In this document: positions 17,767-27,075 of the stretch, piece after piece
Numbering within the stretch: position 1 is the first letter of the stretch
Layout of the letters: each line of letters opens with the position of its first letter
From: Galbibacter orientalis DSM 19592
GTDB taxonomy: Bacteria > Bacteroidota > Bacteroidia > Flavobacteriales > Flavobacteriaceae
NCBI RefSeq assembly: GCF_000260115.1
Contig: NZ_JH651379.1
Coordinates: 2,335,466 to 2,399,465 of the forward strand
Reading direction: 5' to 3'
Length of the DNA stretch: 64,000 bases
Notes under the pieces: generated by a model
What the model was told of the DNA's origin: nothing
Seen by the model: the letters and a program-made list of their open reading frames with translations, nothing else
Databases searched by the model: none
Translations under genes and position numbers: made by a program

Positions 17767-18535
17767 AAATTCTTGCCAAACTGACCCATGTAATCCTGCG
17801 AAAGTGACCCACTGAATCCTATTTAAAGTGACCCGGGTATTCCTGTCTAAATTGACCCACCTCTAGAAAGAGCATGTATTAAATAACTTGTATGGTTATA
17901 ATCAAGAAAAATAACCATGGCAAACACACATTTAGACATGCGAAAAATCAAACAACTATATCGTTTACATACTCAAGGAGTTAGTAAGCGGAGCATCAGT
18001 AAACAACTTGGTATATCCAGGAATACTGTTCGCAAATACATCGAATTATTACTAAAGAGCAAGCTTACAAGTGAAGAGGTTGATAAGCTTGGTTTTGAAG
18101 ATTTACGTATATTATTGCATATTGATGAGACCCACATAACGACTCGTCATGAGTATGTTTTTAAGTTATACCCAGAGGTAAGCAAACGCCTTAAAAAGGT
18201 TGGAGTTACTCGTTACATGATCTGGGAGGACTATTATCAAAATAAAAAGGTATTTATCTCTTATTCTAGATTTTGTCATTTGTATAGAGTTTGGTCTCGT
18301 ACTCAAAATCCAGTCATGCGATTTAACCATAAGGCTGGGGATAAAATGTTTGTGGACTTCACAGGAAAGAAATTAGCTATCATAGATCCCGCTACTGGTT
18401 TACTAAAAGAAATGGAAGTATTTATTGCTGTACTAGGAGCAAGCGGCTATACCTATGTAGAAGCTTGTCGTTCACAAAAACGAGAGGATTTTATTGGGTG
18501 CATAGTAGGTGCATTACATTCAAACGCACCTTCAT
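17767..18535 (+). mobile_element. IS21-family insertion sequence remnant (left end plus 5' part of istA)
   Basis: Near the left end, TGACCC repeats at 17782, 17805, 17829 and 17853, spaced 23-24 bp apart, each followed by an ATCC/TTCC and an AAA block. Such multiple terminal repeats are typical of IS21-family ends. An istA fragment follows; istB and the right end are absent. The left junction falls where similarity to the region upstream of the second element stops (about 17767). The insertion therefore seems to have landed next to, and replaced, the integrase gene of the first element. Confidence 0.75.
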
Positions 18536-18564
18536 ATTCTTTTATAGGCTCTCTAAAAGAATGA
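17917..18564 (+). pseudogene. istA: Truncated IS21-family transposase IstA
   Basis: 215 codons remain of a transposase that is normally about 500 residues. The N-terminal helix-turn-helix is intact (GVSKRSISKQLGISRNTVRKYI, about 25-46). The DDE/RNase H domain begins with KMFVDFTGKKL (first catalytic Asp about residue 143) and is cut after about residue 201 (CIVGALH). The last dozen codons come from foreign sequence shared with an antisense lipoprotein fragment. The gene cannot encode a complete catalytic core. Confidence 0.85.
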
Positions 18565-18782
18565 TACTGCATATTTTCTATAAGAAATAAAGCTGCTTTA
18601 TATTTAAGACTATCAGCAGGATTCTTACTGTAATGTTCCAGCACCTCTACCAATTCAGATTTGTTTTCTCTTGCCTTTTTCAAAGCCTTCAAAACACCAT
18701 CCGGGTATTTATTTGTGCAAGATGTTAAAAATACTATCAAGCACAAACAGCAAACAGCGTTTTTAATTAAAGGATACCTCAT
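18540..18782 (-). pseudogene. 5' fragment of a lipoprotein gene (transglutaminase-associated type)
   Basis: The fragment reads MRYPLIKNAVCCLCLIVFLTSC, a lipoprotein signal with lipobox LTSC. KALKKARENKSELVEVLEHY and NPADSLKYKAALFLIENM follow. This resembles the N-terminus of large Bacteroidota lipoproteins, often annotated transglutaminase-like, with a conserved ADSLK..AA.FLIENMPYH motif. It runs into the istA remnant after about 75 codons, so only the beginning survives. It is read antisense to istA. Confidence 0.6.
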
Positions 18783-19119
18783 TCAGTTATTTTTAGTTTA
18801 AAAGTCGTTATAGATTAGAGCCATTGTTTATTCAAACATAATTTTTTAGGATATGAGAGGATATAAATTATAATTCTTTTCATATAAATTATAGCTCATT
18901 ACAGTAAAAACTACGCATTACATGAGTTATTCATAATTTTCCTAATTGTACAAGTCATTTGTAGAAGTATAACACTTACACCTTATTACTAAGAATATCA
19001 ATAGCTTTATATGATTCGTTTTTGAAATAACTATTAAATATATGAATGAATAAAACCAATCAAGTTAATCAATATTATATGTTTTTTTGGGTATAGTCAC
19101 AAAAAAGAGAGGCGTTTGT

Positions 19120-19287
19120 TTAGTTGTAATATCTTCCACATATAAGAAATTCACTAATTTTATTCTTCTCCTTCAACCACTCCTCATATGGTTCAAAAAA
19201 TTTATGTAAGGAACAAATCCAAGAAATAACTGCTAAACACTCGAAGAATTCAAAAAAACACCAAAGTAAATTATGGAAAACCACAAT
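19120..19287 (-). other. Short open frame, possibly the C-terminal end of a lost gene
   Basis: A 55-codon minus-strand frame without a start codon ends in KFFEPYEEWLKEKNKISEFL and then ICGRYYN. I do not recognise it. The amphipathic, Trp/Phe-rich composition looks protein-like, and its position among other fragments suggests a remnant. Chance is possible. Confidence 0.25.
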
Positions 19288-19386
19288 CTAAAAACAAGAT
19301 GGGTAGGACTCATAACGAAGTTAGTAAGCTTCACTAAACCTCCAACCATTACATTTTATATCCTGTATATCTTCTATATAGAGTAA

Positions 19387-19929
19387 TTTAAAATCAAATT
19401 AAATCCCCTTGACGGTAGAATGAATATTGGTCCTAAAATTCTTATGAATTCACCATCAATAATTATTTTAGATGGGTTTGAAATTACTGAAAATTTAAAA
19501 GACTTCTATTTACACAATGTAGATGAAGTATATTACGAGCATCAGGGAGTTAATAAAAATAATGGAGGAACAATTTATATATATTGATTTAATGGTAAAA
19601 GAGATAATCTAAAAAAAATAACATCTACTGCAATGCCAAAAATTGGTTTTTCTAATTTTGAAAGATTCGTAACACCCATTTATGATAAAAAAAATAAAGC
19701 ATTTACTTCTTATGGTATAATATTTTGGTCTCCAGAACTGAAGTTTAATGAAGATGGTAATATAATATCCAAAGAATATTATGAAAATTTAAATAAATTG
19801 CACTTATATCTTGAACTTAGGATTTATATTTTCTTAAGAAAGACTCTATTTAAAAATGGAATGACTAATTGTAAAAACCGAAACTATTGGTATCTGTTCG
19901 CTCAATCATTCTACATAATATATTTTTAA
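19387..19929 (+). pseudogene. Degraded gene for a plug-domain/MG2-like outer-membrane-associated protein
   Basis: The frame reads SPSIIILDGFEITENLKDFY, NVDEVYYEHQG, GGTIYIY, then an in-frame TGA (19585-19587), then FNGKR, IGFSNFERFVTPIYDKK and YGIIFWSPELKFNEDGN. This matches in order the C-terminal section of large Bacteroidota proteins with a TonB-plug-like insert (MVILDG..., GGVILIYTK..., GFS..KEFY.PKYD..., T.YW.P...TDENG). The 5' part is missing, a stop interrupts it, and the distal part diverges, so it is a pseudogene. Confidence 0.6.
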
Positions 19930-20322
19930 AATCCCAAATTCTAATTGCAGCATGATACCAAAATTACTAGTTGTAAGTATTGGCGCATCATTGATTACAT
20001 CTAAAATAAATGAAACTATGGTATTGAGTTTATATTCTGGTAACAACTCCACAAAAAAATCAATTATATTGGAAAAATTAAAACATAAAAGTTACGATAT
20101 CATTTTTCTATAATTTTAGTGAATTTTTTAATTGATATGTGATAATCAAATAATAAAAATCTTAGCATTTAAAATCATAACTAATTAATGAATTTACCAG
20201 AAATAAAGCTTCTTAAATGTTAAAGTTTGTTAAAAATGTTAAAATGAGACTTTTATGGATACCCACTAAAATACAGAGTCTCCAGTACCCTATAAACACT
20301 AGGAAAATACAATTTTAGTCGT

Positions 20323-20461
20323 TCTCCCCGACTCCACTTTTTGGACGACAATCCATATCATAAACCCTGTAATGAATTGATTTACAGGGTTTTTTATTAT
20401 TTATCACTTTATATAATAGCAAATGATACGGCACTAAACGATACCTATATGGATACCCCCT
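20323..20461 (+). repeat. Right copy of the 139-bp tmRNA-end repeat (attachment-site type)
   Basis: Begins TCTCCCCGACTCCACTTTTT, the regenerated 3' end of tmRNA without its partner strand, so no second tmRNA exists here. A terminator copy (20362-20396) and the GATAC-rich segment follow. The same length as the left copy, ungapped, with about 95% identity by eye. Collinear similarity continues to about 20549. Confidence 0.85.
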
Positions 20462-20594
20462 TAATTCTCCAAAAAAAAGGTCTCGCTTTAATTATAAAAT
20501 ATTAATTTTCAAATAATTACAAATATTAAAGCGTTTTTAATTTTTATGGCTTTTGAATAGTTTTAGTCAATAAACCAGATTAAAATTTTCAATT

Positions 20595-20657
20595 ATGAGA
20601 ACGGATTACCATGTACATTTTTATATTAGAAAGACAAAAATTAAAAAAATGGCGTAG
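20595..20657 (+). pseudogene. N-terminal stub of a tyrosine recombinase (integrase)
   Basis: Twenty codons, MRTDYHVHFYIRKTKIKKMA, then a stop. This looks like the very start of a Bacteroidota phage-type integrase, whose arm-binding domain typically opens with FYIRK.K.KK.G.APIY.RI. It lies 134 bp after the right tmRNA-end repeat, where an integrase gene would be expected. The frame dies after KK, which suggests a deletion. The following 276 bp (20658-20933) contain an AATGGCG...CGCCATT inverted repeat and nothing else I recognise. Confidence 0.45.
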
Positions 20658-20933
20658 TTCAAGTAGATTTTAAGTGATCTAAAAAAGGAATGGCGCTACA
20701 AACTAAGTTTATAACGCCATTAAGAATCTTTTACAAAGAGATTTTTATTCGCACCAAGTACTTTAATAGGTTTATACAAGTTAATCGGATGGAAGTAAAT
20801 TGTACATAAAGGAATTGAGATTATTATCTATTAAATTTCCCTTCTGAAAACCCCATAAATACTATTAAACTTTGATTATTATCCCTCCATGAAGAGAATC
20901 TTTATCATTGCAATTATAGAGACTCTCTTTTTA

Positions 20934-23027
20934 TTAATTCAAAATAACTCCTATTTCTCCTATGGTAGTTTCTTTACTTTCTCCTGTTGTTTTATTGGCA
21001 ATTAGTTTTATCCATTTTGCCTTGGTAGGAGCAAATACAACTTCTTGCTTAATTCTATTATTAACAATATTTCCAAATTCTCCTTGAGAGGTTTTCTTCC
21101 AGTTTTTTCCATCTGTAGATACTAAAAAAGTATAGTTAGTAATTAAACCATACGGAAACCTAGCCTGCATTGGCGTATATGTAAATCCTTTAATTATAAG
21201 TTCCTCTCCTAAATTTATTACCGTTTCTTGAGTCTTATTTATATTTTTATCGGAGCTCCAAAATGTATTCGGATCATTATCTATTATTTTGGCCGCCGCT
21301 TTTTCCCCAGATGTTACTCTGTCTATTATCCACTTTTGCTTTGTATATTCTAACTGGATTTTCTTGACCTCCGTTTTTTCTCCCGTTTCTGTATTGACAG
21401 ATACATACTGTAACACAGTAGGATTTTTAACCATAAAAGGAGCTGTATAATTAATGCCAGAAGTAGTTGGTTTGGAGCCATCCAATGTATAATACACTTC
21501 TATAGCACGATCTTGGATATGCATTGCAACCTCTCCCTGCTTATTGCGAGTAACTTTTGGTAATACCAACAAGTTTGGTGCTTTATACAATGCTACCTTG
21601 GACAACGTAATTGCTCCTTTTGCTTTTTTAATAGAAACTCTTACTTTGGATGCCTCTACAGCTTCAAATCTTAAAATTCTTTTATAACCAATGGTGGTCT
21701 CTTTAGCTACACTTTTCCATTTATTATTTACAAAAACAGCCACTGTAAACTCTTGAATTCTTTGCCCTAAAGGAATATATTCTTGTAATAAAATTCTATT
21801 TACTGTAGTTGGTTTTTTAAATGTAAAAAGCAATTCTGCACTGGTTACAGCATCATCTGTAGCCCAATAGGTTTCTGTATTTTGATCTATTACATTTGGC
21901 ACATCAAAATTCTCATTCTCCCCCCTAACGTTAGATGCCTTTATCTTTGCATTTATTGCCAAATCTTCGGCAAAATCTTTATCTAACTGTGTACGAAGTA
22001 ACATTAATTGCTGCTGATCTAATTGGTGTACCAATCCACGTTTATCTACTGGCAAGTTCAATAAAAGTGAGGCATTTCTACCAACAGATTTGTAATATAT
22101 ATCGATTAATTCTTCCAGTGTCTTAACTTGATGATCTTCTGAAGCATGGTAATACCAACCTGGTCTAATAGATACGTCTGCCTCTGCTGGCAACCAATGT
22201 GTTCCATCTTCATGTCCGCCTCTTAATTCTTTGTATCTAGGCCATCCTGGGTAAATTTCATCTCTCCGCATGATACTCCAATTAGTAGCATTTGCCTTTC
22301 CATTTTCATTCCCTACCCAACGGATATCTGGTCCGCCATCGCTAAATATAACCGCATTGGGTTGCAATTCTCTAACAATATTAACCGCTTTATCCCATTG
22401 GTAATACGTTTTATTATCAATTTTCCGTGTCTCATTTGTTCCTCCATAATATCCAGAACCTCCATTTGCTCCATCAAACCAAACCTCAAAAATAGGACCA
22501 TAATTAGTTAATAATTCGCGAAGCTGCTCATGAAAAATAGAAACATATTTTGCATCTCCATAATGCTCATTATTTCTATCCCAAGGCGACAAATAAACGC
22601 CAAACTTTAATCCATACTCTTTACAAGCCTCAGAAAGTTCTTTAATAATATCTCCCTCTCCATTTTTATAAGGTGAATTTTTTATAGAGTGTTCGGTGGT
22701 TTTTGTTGGCCATAGGCAAAACCCGTCATGATGCTTTGCGGTAATTATAATAGCTTTCATTCCTGCTTCTTTTGCTACTCTTGCCCATTGCCTCGTATCT
22801 AAATTTGTTGGGTTGAATTGTTCAGGACGCTCGCCTCCTAATCCCCATTCCATATCTGTAAACGTATTCATGTTAAAGTGAATAAAAGCGTAATACTCCA
22901 ACTTTTGCCACTCTAATTGTCGAGCAGATGGTGTTGGTTCTACGGGAACTGGAGCTACTACTTTAGGCTTACATGAAAGTATTGTTATTATTAAAAATAG
23001 TAATATGGTTGTATTGGCAGGTCTCAT
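20934..23027 (-). CDS. GH29 alpha-L-fucosidase lipoprotein with C-terminal F5/8-type modules
   Basis: A 697-residue exported retaining fucosidase. Lipobox ILSC is at residues 16-19. The GH29 barrel (about 35-370) carries AFIHFNMNTFTDMEWG, the substrate-binding KAIIITAKHHDGFCLWPTK and EVWFDGANGG, with Asp185 as the expected nucleophile. A discoidin (F5/8 type C)-like domain (about 375-490), a chitobiase-like C-terminal segment (about 495-570, EVYYTLDGSKPTT) and a second discoidin-like domain follow. These add-ons usually mediate carbohydrate binding. It is the last gene of an operon with a sulfatase and GH95, which suggests removal of terminal fucose from a sulfated glycan. Confidence 0.9.
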   Translation of the reverse strand: MRPANTTILLFLIITILSCKPKVVAPVPVEPTPSARQLEWQKLEYYAFIHFNMNTFTDMEWGLGGERPEQFNPTNLDTRQWARVAKEAGMKAIIITAKHHDGFCLWPTKTTEHSIKNSPYKNGEGDIIKELSEACKEYGLKFGVYLSPWDRNNEHYGDAKYVSIFHEQLRELLTNYGPIFEVWFDGANGGSGYYGGTNETRKIDNKTYYQWDKAVNIVRELQPNAVIFSDGGPDIRWVGNENGKANATNWSIMRRDEIYPGWPRYKELRGGHEDGTHWLPAEADVSIRPGWYYHASEDHQVKTLEELIDIYYKSVGRNASLLLNLPVDKRGLVHQLDQQQLMLLRTQLDKDFAEDLAINAKIKASNVRGENENFDVPNVIDQNTETYWATDDAVTSAELLFTFKKPTTVNRILLQEYIPLGQRIQEFTVAVFVNNKWKSVAKETTIGYKRILRFEAVEASKVRVSIKKAKGAITLSKVALYKAPNLLVLPKVTRNKQGEVAMHIQDRAIEVYYTLDGSKPTTSGINYTAPFMVKNPTVLQYVSVNTETGEKTEVKKIQLEYTKQKWIIDRVTSGEKAAAKIIDNDPNTFWSSDKNINKTQETVINLGEELIIKGFTYTPMQARFPYGLITNYTFLVSTDGKNWKKTSQGEFGNIVNNRIKQEVVFAPTKAKWIKLIANKTTGESKETTIGEIGVILN

Positions 23028-23039
23028 TAGTTTGTTTTT

Positions 23040-24578
23040 TTATAACGTTTCGGCTGGGTATTTTACAGTCTTCTTTGTTTTTTTATCTATTGGTAATTGT
23101 GCTTTTACCTGTTTTAAATAATTAGTTAGCTCGCTTGCAAGCTCGCTAACTACTTTACGCTCCTTATGCGATAAATTGTTCTCTTCTCCAATATCATTAG
23201 GAATGTTATACAACTCAAAATGCTGGTCTTTATAAAAATAGATAAGCTTCCAATCTCCTTTTCTTATCATGCTTGAGGTTCCTATTCCAGGGCCATTTCC
23301 TCCCCATCTATTTGGATAATGCCAAAACAGGGATCTATTATTGGATGTTTTATTTTTCTTTATTAGCGGAACAAAACTTTTTCCATCAACTTGTTGTATC
23401 GTTTCTACTTTTTCTATTCCAGCCATTTCTAGTATTGTTGGAAAAAAATCTTCAATAATTAAATACTCATTTGTAACAGATTCAGGTTTTATCACTCTAG
23501 GCCATTTAACAAGCATTGGTTCTCTAATTCCTCCTTCATACATAGAACCTTTTCCACTTGCTAAGGGTTTGTTGTGTGTATGCAACTCGCCTCCTCTTTT
23601 GTGTGCACTTAATCCTCCATTATCCGACATGAACAAAATAATAGTGTTTTCAGCTAAATCATTTTCATCTAAATAATTCATAATATCACCTAAGCTTTTA
23701 TCCATCCCCTCCACCATCGATGCGTATTTTGCTTCCTCCTCATCAAGTCCTTTATCTATATATTTCTGCAAATACCGATTATCTCCATATAATGGAATAT
23801 GCACTGCATAGTGAGCCATGTATAAAAAGAAAGGTTTGCTTTTTACACTATCTAAAGCAATCAAGGCTTCCCGAGTTAGAGCCTCTGTTAAAAATATATC
23901 TTTGCCATAATATTTTTCAAGACCTGGCACATCATTTAGGTGTTTTTTGTCTCCATTATTCCCAAAATCTTCAGTACCTAAATAACTATGTGGAGAACCT
24001 GCTGCGTGCCCTGCTATATTAATAGTAAATCCAAGATTTAAAGGGTTTTCGCCTGGAGTGTCTATTGCTCCAAAGTGAGCTTTCCCTACATGAATTGTTT
24101 GGTACCCGTTATCTTTTAAAATTTGAGGTAACGTAGTGGCTAGCACTGTTCTTCCCACTCCTTCTTCAGGAGAAATTCCGTTAACGTTCCAAGCGGGAAA
24201 ACTCAAGTCTTCATCTTCATAATCGGTTGCTTTATTTTTTTCTAATGTCCAATTTGTCACGCGGTGTCTAGCGGCATTCATCCCTGTCATAAAACTTACT
24301 CTTGTTGGCGAACAAACAGGTGTTGCGTAAGCCTGTGTAAACTTCATGCCCTCTTTTGCTAATCGTTCCATATTTGGCGTTTTATAGAGTTGATTAAAAG
24401 GTGTTTTCTTGTTCCAGAACGGGACAGATGTATCTTGCCAACCTAAATCATCTACCATAAAAACAACGATATTTGGTGGGTTTTCTTCTGATGAGTATTT
24501 TTCTACCTCTTGAGCATTCAGTTTAAAAAAGGTAATACTCAGTAAAACTAATAGCAACATTCTATTCCAAATTCCCAT
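23040..24578 (-). CDS. S1-family sulfatase
   Basis: A 512-residue exported sulfate-ester hydrolase. A signal peptide ends at about FKLNAQ. The metal-site opening is NIVVFMVDDLGW. The formylglycine motif CSPTR has Cys89, which is converted by the anaerobic or aerobic maturase system. GYQTIHVGKAHFG, LYMAHYAVHIPL and SDNGGLS follow the usual S1 order. A TTG upstream extends the frame by 8 codons; the ATG at 24578 overlaps the GH95 stop by 17 bp and is preferred, implying translational coupling. It probably desulfates the fucose-containing substrate attacked by its GH29 and GH95 neighbours. The S1 subfamily cannot be told by eye. Confidence 0.9.
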   Translation of the reverse strand: MGIWNRMLLLVLLSITFFKLNAQEVEKYSSEENPPNIVVFMVDDLGWQDTSVPFWNKKTPFNQLYKTPNMERLAKEGMKFTQAYATPVCSPTRVSFMTGMNAARHRVTNWTLEKNKATDYEDEDLSFPAWNVNGISPEEGVGRTVLATTLPQILKDNGYQTIHVGKAHFGAIDTPGENPLNLGFTINIAGHAAGSPHSYLGTEDFGNNGDKKHLNDVPGLEKYYGKDIFLTEALTREALIALDSVKSKPFFLYMAHYAVHIPLYGDNRYLQKYIDKGLDEEEAKYASMVEGMDKSLGDIMNYLDENDLAENTIILFMSDNGGLSAHKRGGELHTHNKPLASGKGSMYEGGIREPMLVKWPRVIKPESVTNEYLIIEDFFPTILEMAGIEKVETIQQVDGKSFVPLIKKNKTSNNRSLFWHYPNRWGGNGPGIGTSSMIRKGDWKLIYFYKDQHFELYNIPNDIGEENNLSHKERKVVSELASELTNYLKQVKAQLPIDKKTKKTVKYPAETL

Positions 24579-26907
24579 TGAGTTCTGTTTTCTGATTAGC
24601 AACTAAAGTAACTAATTGTTTTTTATTGTTGTATACTACTTCTACGTCTTTATTTTTTACTGAAAGTAAATGTAAAGAAACTAATTTTCCGTTATTCCAA
24701 GTAATATCAACCTCTATATTTCCTCTTGCTTTAAGCCCAGAAATAGTTCCCGATTTCCATTGCTTTGGGAGGGTTGGTAATATTCTAATAAATCCTTCGT
24801 GCGATTGCAATAAAAGCTCTGCTATTCCAGCTGTATAACCAAAATTCCCATCTATTTGAAAGGGCGGATGCTCATCAAATAAGTTTGGTGCAATTGATTT
24901 TTCAAAAAATTTATTGATATTTTCTTCAGCGGACATAGCATCCAATAAACGCGCATTGAAATTAATCATCCATACCCTACTCCAACCAGTTCCTTCTCCT
25001 CCATGCTCCAATCTGTATTCTATAGATTTTTGTGCTGCTTTAAAAGCATCTGGAGTTTCTGGTGTAATTTTATTTCCAGGATATAATGCGTACATATGAG
25101 AAATATGCCTGTGCCCTTTTTCTGCTTCTTCATAATTTTTATCCCACTCTAACACCCTTCCATCTGCTCCAATTTGAACCCCTGGACGTAGGTTTTCGGC
25201 TTTCTTTTTCACTTCTTTAATCAACTCATCATCTATAGCTAATATTTCTGAAGCACTTATTATGTTTCTAAAAACCTCCCCTATAATTTGTTGCCCCATA
25301 GCAGTCCCTCTTGAAACAGCAGCTGGTTTTCCATCGTTGGCTATATATGAATTTTCTGGAGAAGTCTCTGGATACGAAAACCATTCTTTTGTGCTTTCAT
25401 CATATTGAAGCCAGTCGAGATAAAAAGTAGCCACCTCTTTTAAATAAGGATACCCCTGCTCTTTTAAAAACACTTCATCTTCTGTAAACAAATAATATCC
25501 CCAATAATGCTGGGCTAACCAACCAGCACCATGAATCCAAGCTCCCCAATATGGTGTTCTTGCTCTCATAAAAGCTGGTCCCCATAAATCGGTTGCATGA
25601 TGCGACATAGACCCTCTATTAATTCCGTACTGTTTAGCAGTTTCTTTACCACGTATAATTAAACGATTTCCAAAATCAAAAAGAGGAAGCTCACATTCAG
25701 CTAAATTAGTTATAGGAGCCAACCAATAATTCATTTGCAAATTAATATTTAAATGATAATCGGCATTCCAAGGTGCTGTAATATGATTATTCCATATGCC
25801 TTGTAAATTTGCTGGATTTGTACCCTTTCTTGAAGAAGAAATTAATAAATATCTTCCATAATTGAATAAAGTTTCTTGTAAACCAACATCAACCACACCA
25901 GCTTTATAACGCTCTAAACGCTTATCTGTAGGGAACTCCTTATTAGAATTGTCTGTTTCAATATGCAGAGAAACTCTATTATACAAGTTTTTAAAATCTT
26001 GAATATGATTATTCACTAAAGCTTTATAACCTTTAGATTCGGCATTTTCAATAACAAGCTCAGCTTTCTCTATATAATCGGGATGATAATAGGATGTCTC
26101 GGTAGCAATAAGCAACAACACTTCTTTGGCATTTCTAACAGTTAACCTGTTTCCATTAGAAGTGATTATCCCAGATTTACTTTTAACCTTTAAGCGAGTT
26201 TGAAATTTAACTCCATTTTTAATAGGTGTTGGAACACTCTCTACAACTCCTCCCATTTGTGTAACTTCTCCATTCATCAACATTAATTGCTTTTCTGGAA
26301 AAGTAGCAACCTTTACTGTTTCAACCCCTTCATCTTTTGGCCTTGACATTTCAATATCGAAATCCATTCCATTTCGATTAGAAGTTTCTAATTTAATGAC
26401 CAATACATTATCTGGTTGCGATGAAAAAGCTGTTTCTTTAAAAGTATTTCCATCCACACTATAAGAAACATAACTAGTTGCTTTCTCAAAATCCAAGCTT
26501 CGTTTATAATTAGTTACTTCCCCTCTGTTTTTAAAATGCAAAAATAAATCGCCTGCCGTTTGATGAGAACGAACTATATCCTGTCTTGAGAATTTATCTA
26601 TAATTAGCGAATCTGCTTCATGTACTTTTCCTTCATCAATTAATTTCCTTATCAGAGCTAAATCTTCTGCTGTTCCTTTCGCATTAGATAAGTTAGGGCT
26701 TCCTGGCCACATAGAATCTTCATTTAATTGAAAATGTTCTGTTTCAATACCCCCATAAATCATCGCTCCCATTCTCCCATTTCCAACTGGCAAAGCTTCC
26801 ATCCAAGTATCAGCAGGCTGAGAATACCATACCCCTGAATTGCTTTGACCTACAGCATTTAACGACATAATCATTATTGAAGTAATAAAAAGTATTCGTA
26901 ACATCAT
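24562..26907 (-). CDS. GH95 alpha-L-fucosidase/galactosidase
   Basis: A 781-residue inverting glycosidase. The signal peptide ends about SLNAVGQ. The family opening is WYSQPADTWMEALPVGNGRMGAMIYGG. The catalytic (alpha/alpha)6 region includes NLQGIWNNHITAPWNADYHLNINLQMNYW, GAGWLAQHYWGYY and the C-terminal PPFQIDGNFGYTAGIAELLLQSH. Known members hydrolyse alpha-1,2-L-fucose or alpha-L-galactose. It is the first gene of the minus-strand operon GH95-sulfatase-GH29, divergent from GH88 across a 168-bp gap with a palindrome. Confidence 0.92.
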   Translation of the reverse strand: MMLRILFITSIMIMSLNAVGQSNSGVWYSQPADTWMEALPVGNGRMGAMIYGGIETEHFQLNEDSMWPGSPNLSNAKGTAEDLALIRKLIDEGKVHEADSLIIDKFSRQDIVRSHQTAGDLFLHFKNRGEVTNYKRSLDFEKATSYVSYSVDGNTFKETAFSSQPDNVLVIKLETSNRNGMDFDIEMSRPKDEGVETVKVATFPEKQLMLMNGEVTQMGGVVESVPTPIKNGVKFQTRLKVKSKSGIITSNGNRLTVRNAKEVLLLIATETSYYHPDYIEKAELVIENAESKGYKALVNNHIQDFKNLYNRVSLHIETDNSNKEFPTDKRLERYKAGVVDVGLQETLFNYGRYLLISSSRKGTNPANLQGIWNNHITAPWNADYHLNINLQMNYWLAPITNLAECELPLFDFGNRLIIRGKETAKQYGINRGSMSHHATDLWGPAFMRARTPYWGAWIHGAGWLAQHYWGYYLFTEDEVFLKEQGYPYLKEVATFYLDWLQYDESTKEWFSYPETSPENSYIANDGKPAAVSRGTAMGQQIIGEVFRNIISASEILAIDDELIKEVKKKAENLRPGVQIGADGRVLEWDKNYEEAEKGHRHISHMYALYPGNKITPETPDAFKAAQKSIEYRLEHGGEGTGWSRVWMINFNARLLDAMSAEENINKFFEKSIAPNLFDEHPPFQIDGNFGYTAGIAELLLQSHEGFIRILPTLPKQWKSGTISGLKARGNIEVDITWNNGKLVSLHLLSVKNKDVEVVYNNKKQLVTLVANQKTELNGNLE

Positions 26908-26977
26908 TATTTATTAATTTGTTTTGATTAATTTTCATTTAATATACATAAAATAAATAATAATTTTCGATAAAATA

Positions 26978-26991
26978 TACAATCGATTGTA
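26978..26991. promoter_or_regulatory. Perfect palindrome TACAATCGATTGTA, candidate operator
   Basis: A 14-bp perfect palindrome with a central CG lies in the divergent GH95/GH88 gap and overlaps the -33 element predicted for GH88. The central-CG symmetry resembles LacI/GntR-class operators. No such regulator is encoded next to it, so the factor would be elsewhere. Confidence 0.5.
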
Positions 26992-27018
26992 AATTTTTGT
27001 GCTTTTTATATATATTTG
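26987..27018 (+). promoter_or_regulatory. Bacteroidota-type promoter for the GH88 gene
   Basis: TATATTTG at 27011-27018 fits the -7 consensus TAnnTTTG, and TTG at 26987-26989 lies 21 bp upstream as the -33 element. Predicted transcription starts near 27025, giving a leader of about 50 nt before the ATG at 27076. Confidence 0.55.
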
Positions 27019-27075
27019 ATTATTATAAAGCAATAATATTTCTCTTATTTCTAACTATAAAAATAAATACTAGCC

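Larger units (their letters stand above)
17554..20322. mobile_element. Remnant of a tmRNA-inserted integrative element
   Basis: A segment of about 2.8 kb between the two 139-bp repeats. Its contents are all broken: IS21 left end and istA 5' part, a lipoprotein 5' fragment on the minus strand, a 55-codon fragment, and a plug-domain pseudogene with an internal stop. The parts 18783-19119 and 19930-20322 show no genes to me. The second holds an ATGGATACCC motif at 20255, like that in the repeats. No integrase remains inside. Confidence 0.7.

Noticed and set aside
18453-18539. C-terminal continuation of the minus-strand lipoprotein fragment
   Set aside because: This part is the reverse strand of the istA fragment, so the open frame past the junction is accidental.
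19633-19929. A stand-alone 98-codon gene
   Set aside because: It is the distal part of a longer degraded frame that continues upstream through a TGA; the ATG is internal to a conserved motif series.
20323-20345. Second tmRNA or tRNA gene
   Set aside because: Only the 3' strand of the T-stem and acceptor stem is present; the 5' partner sequence is absent.
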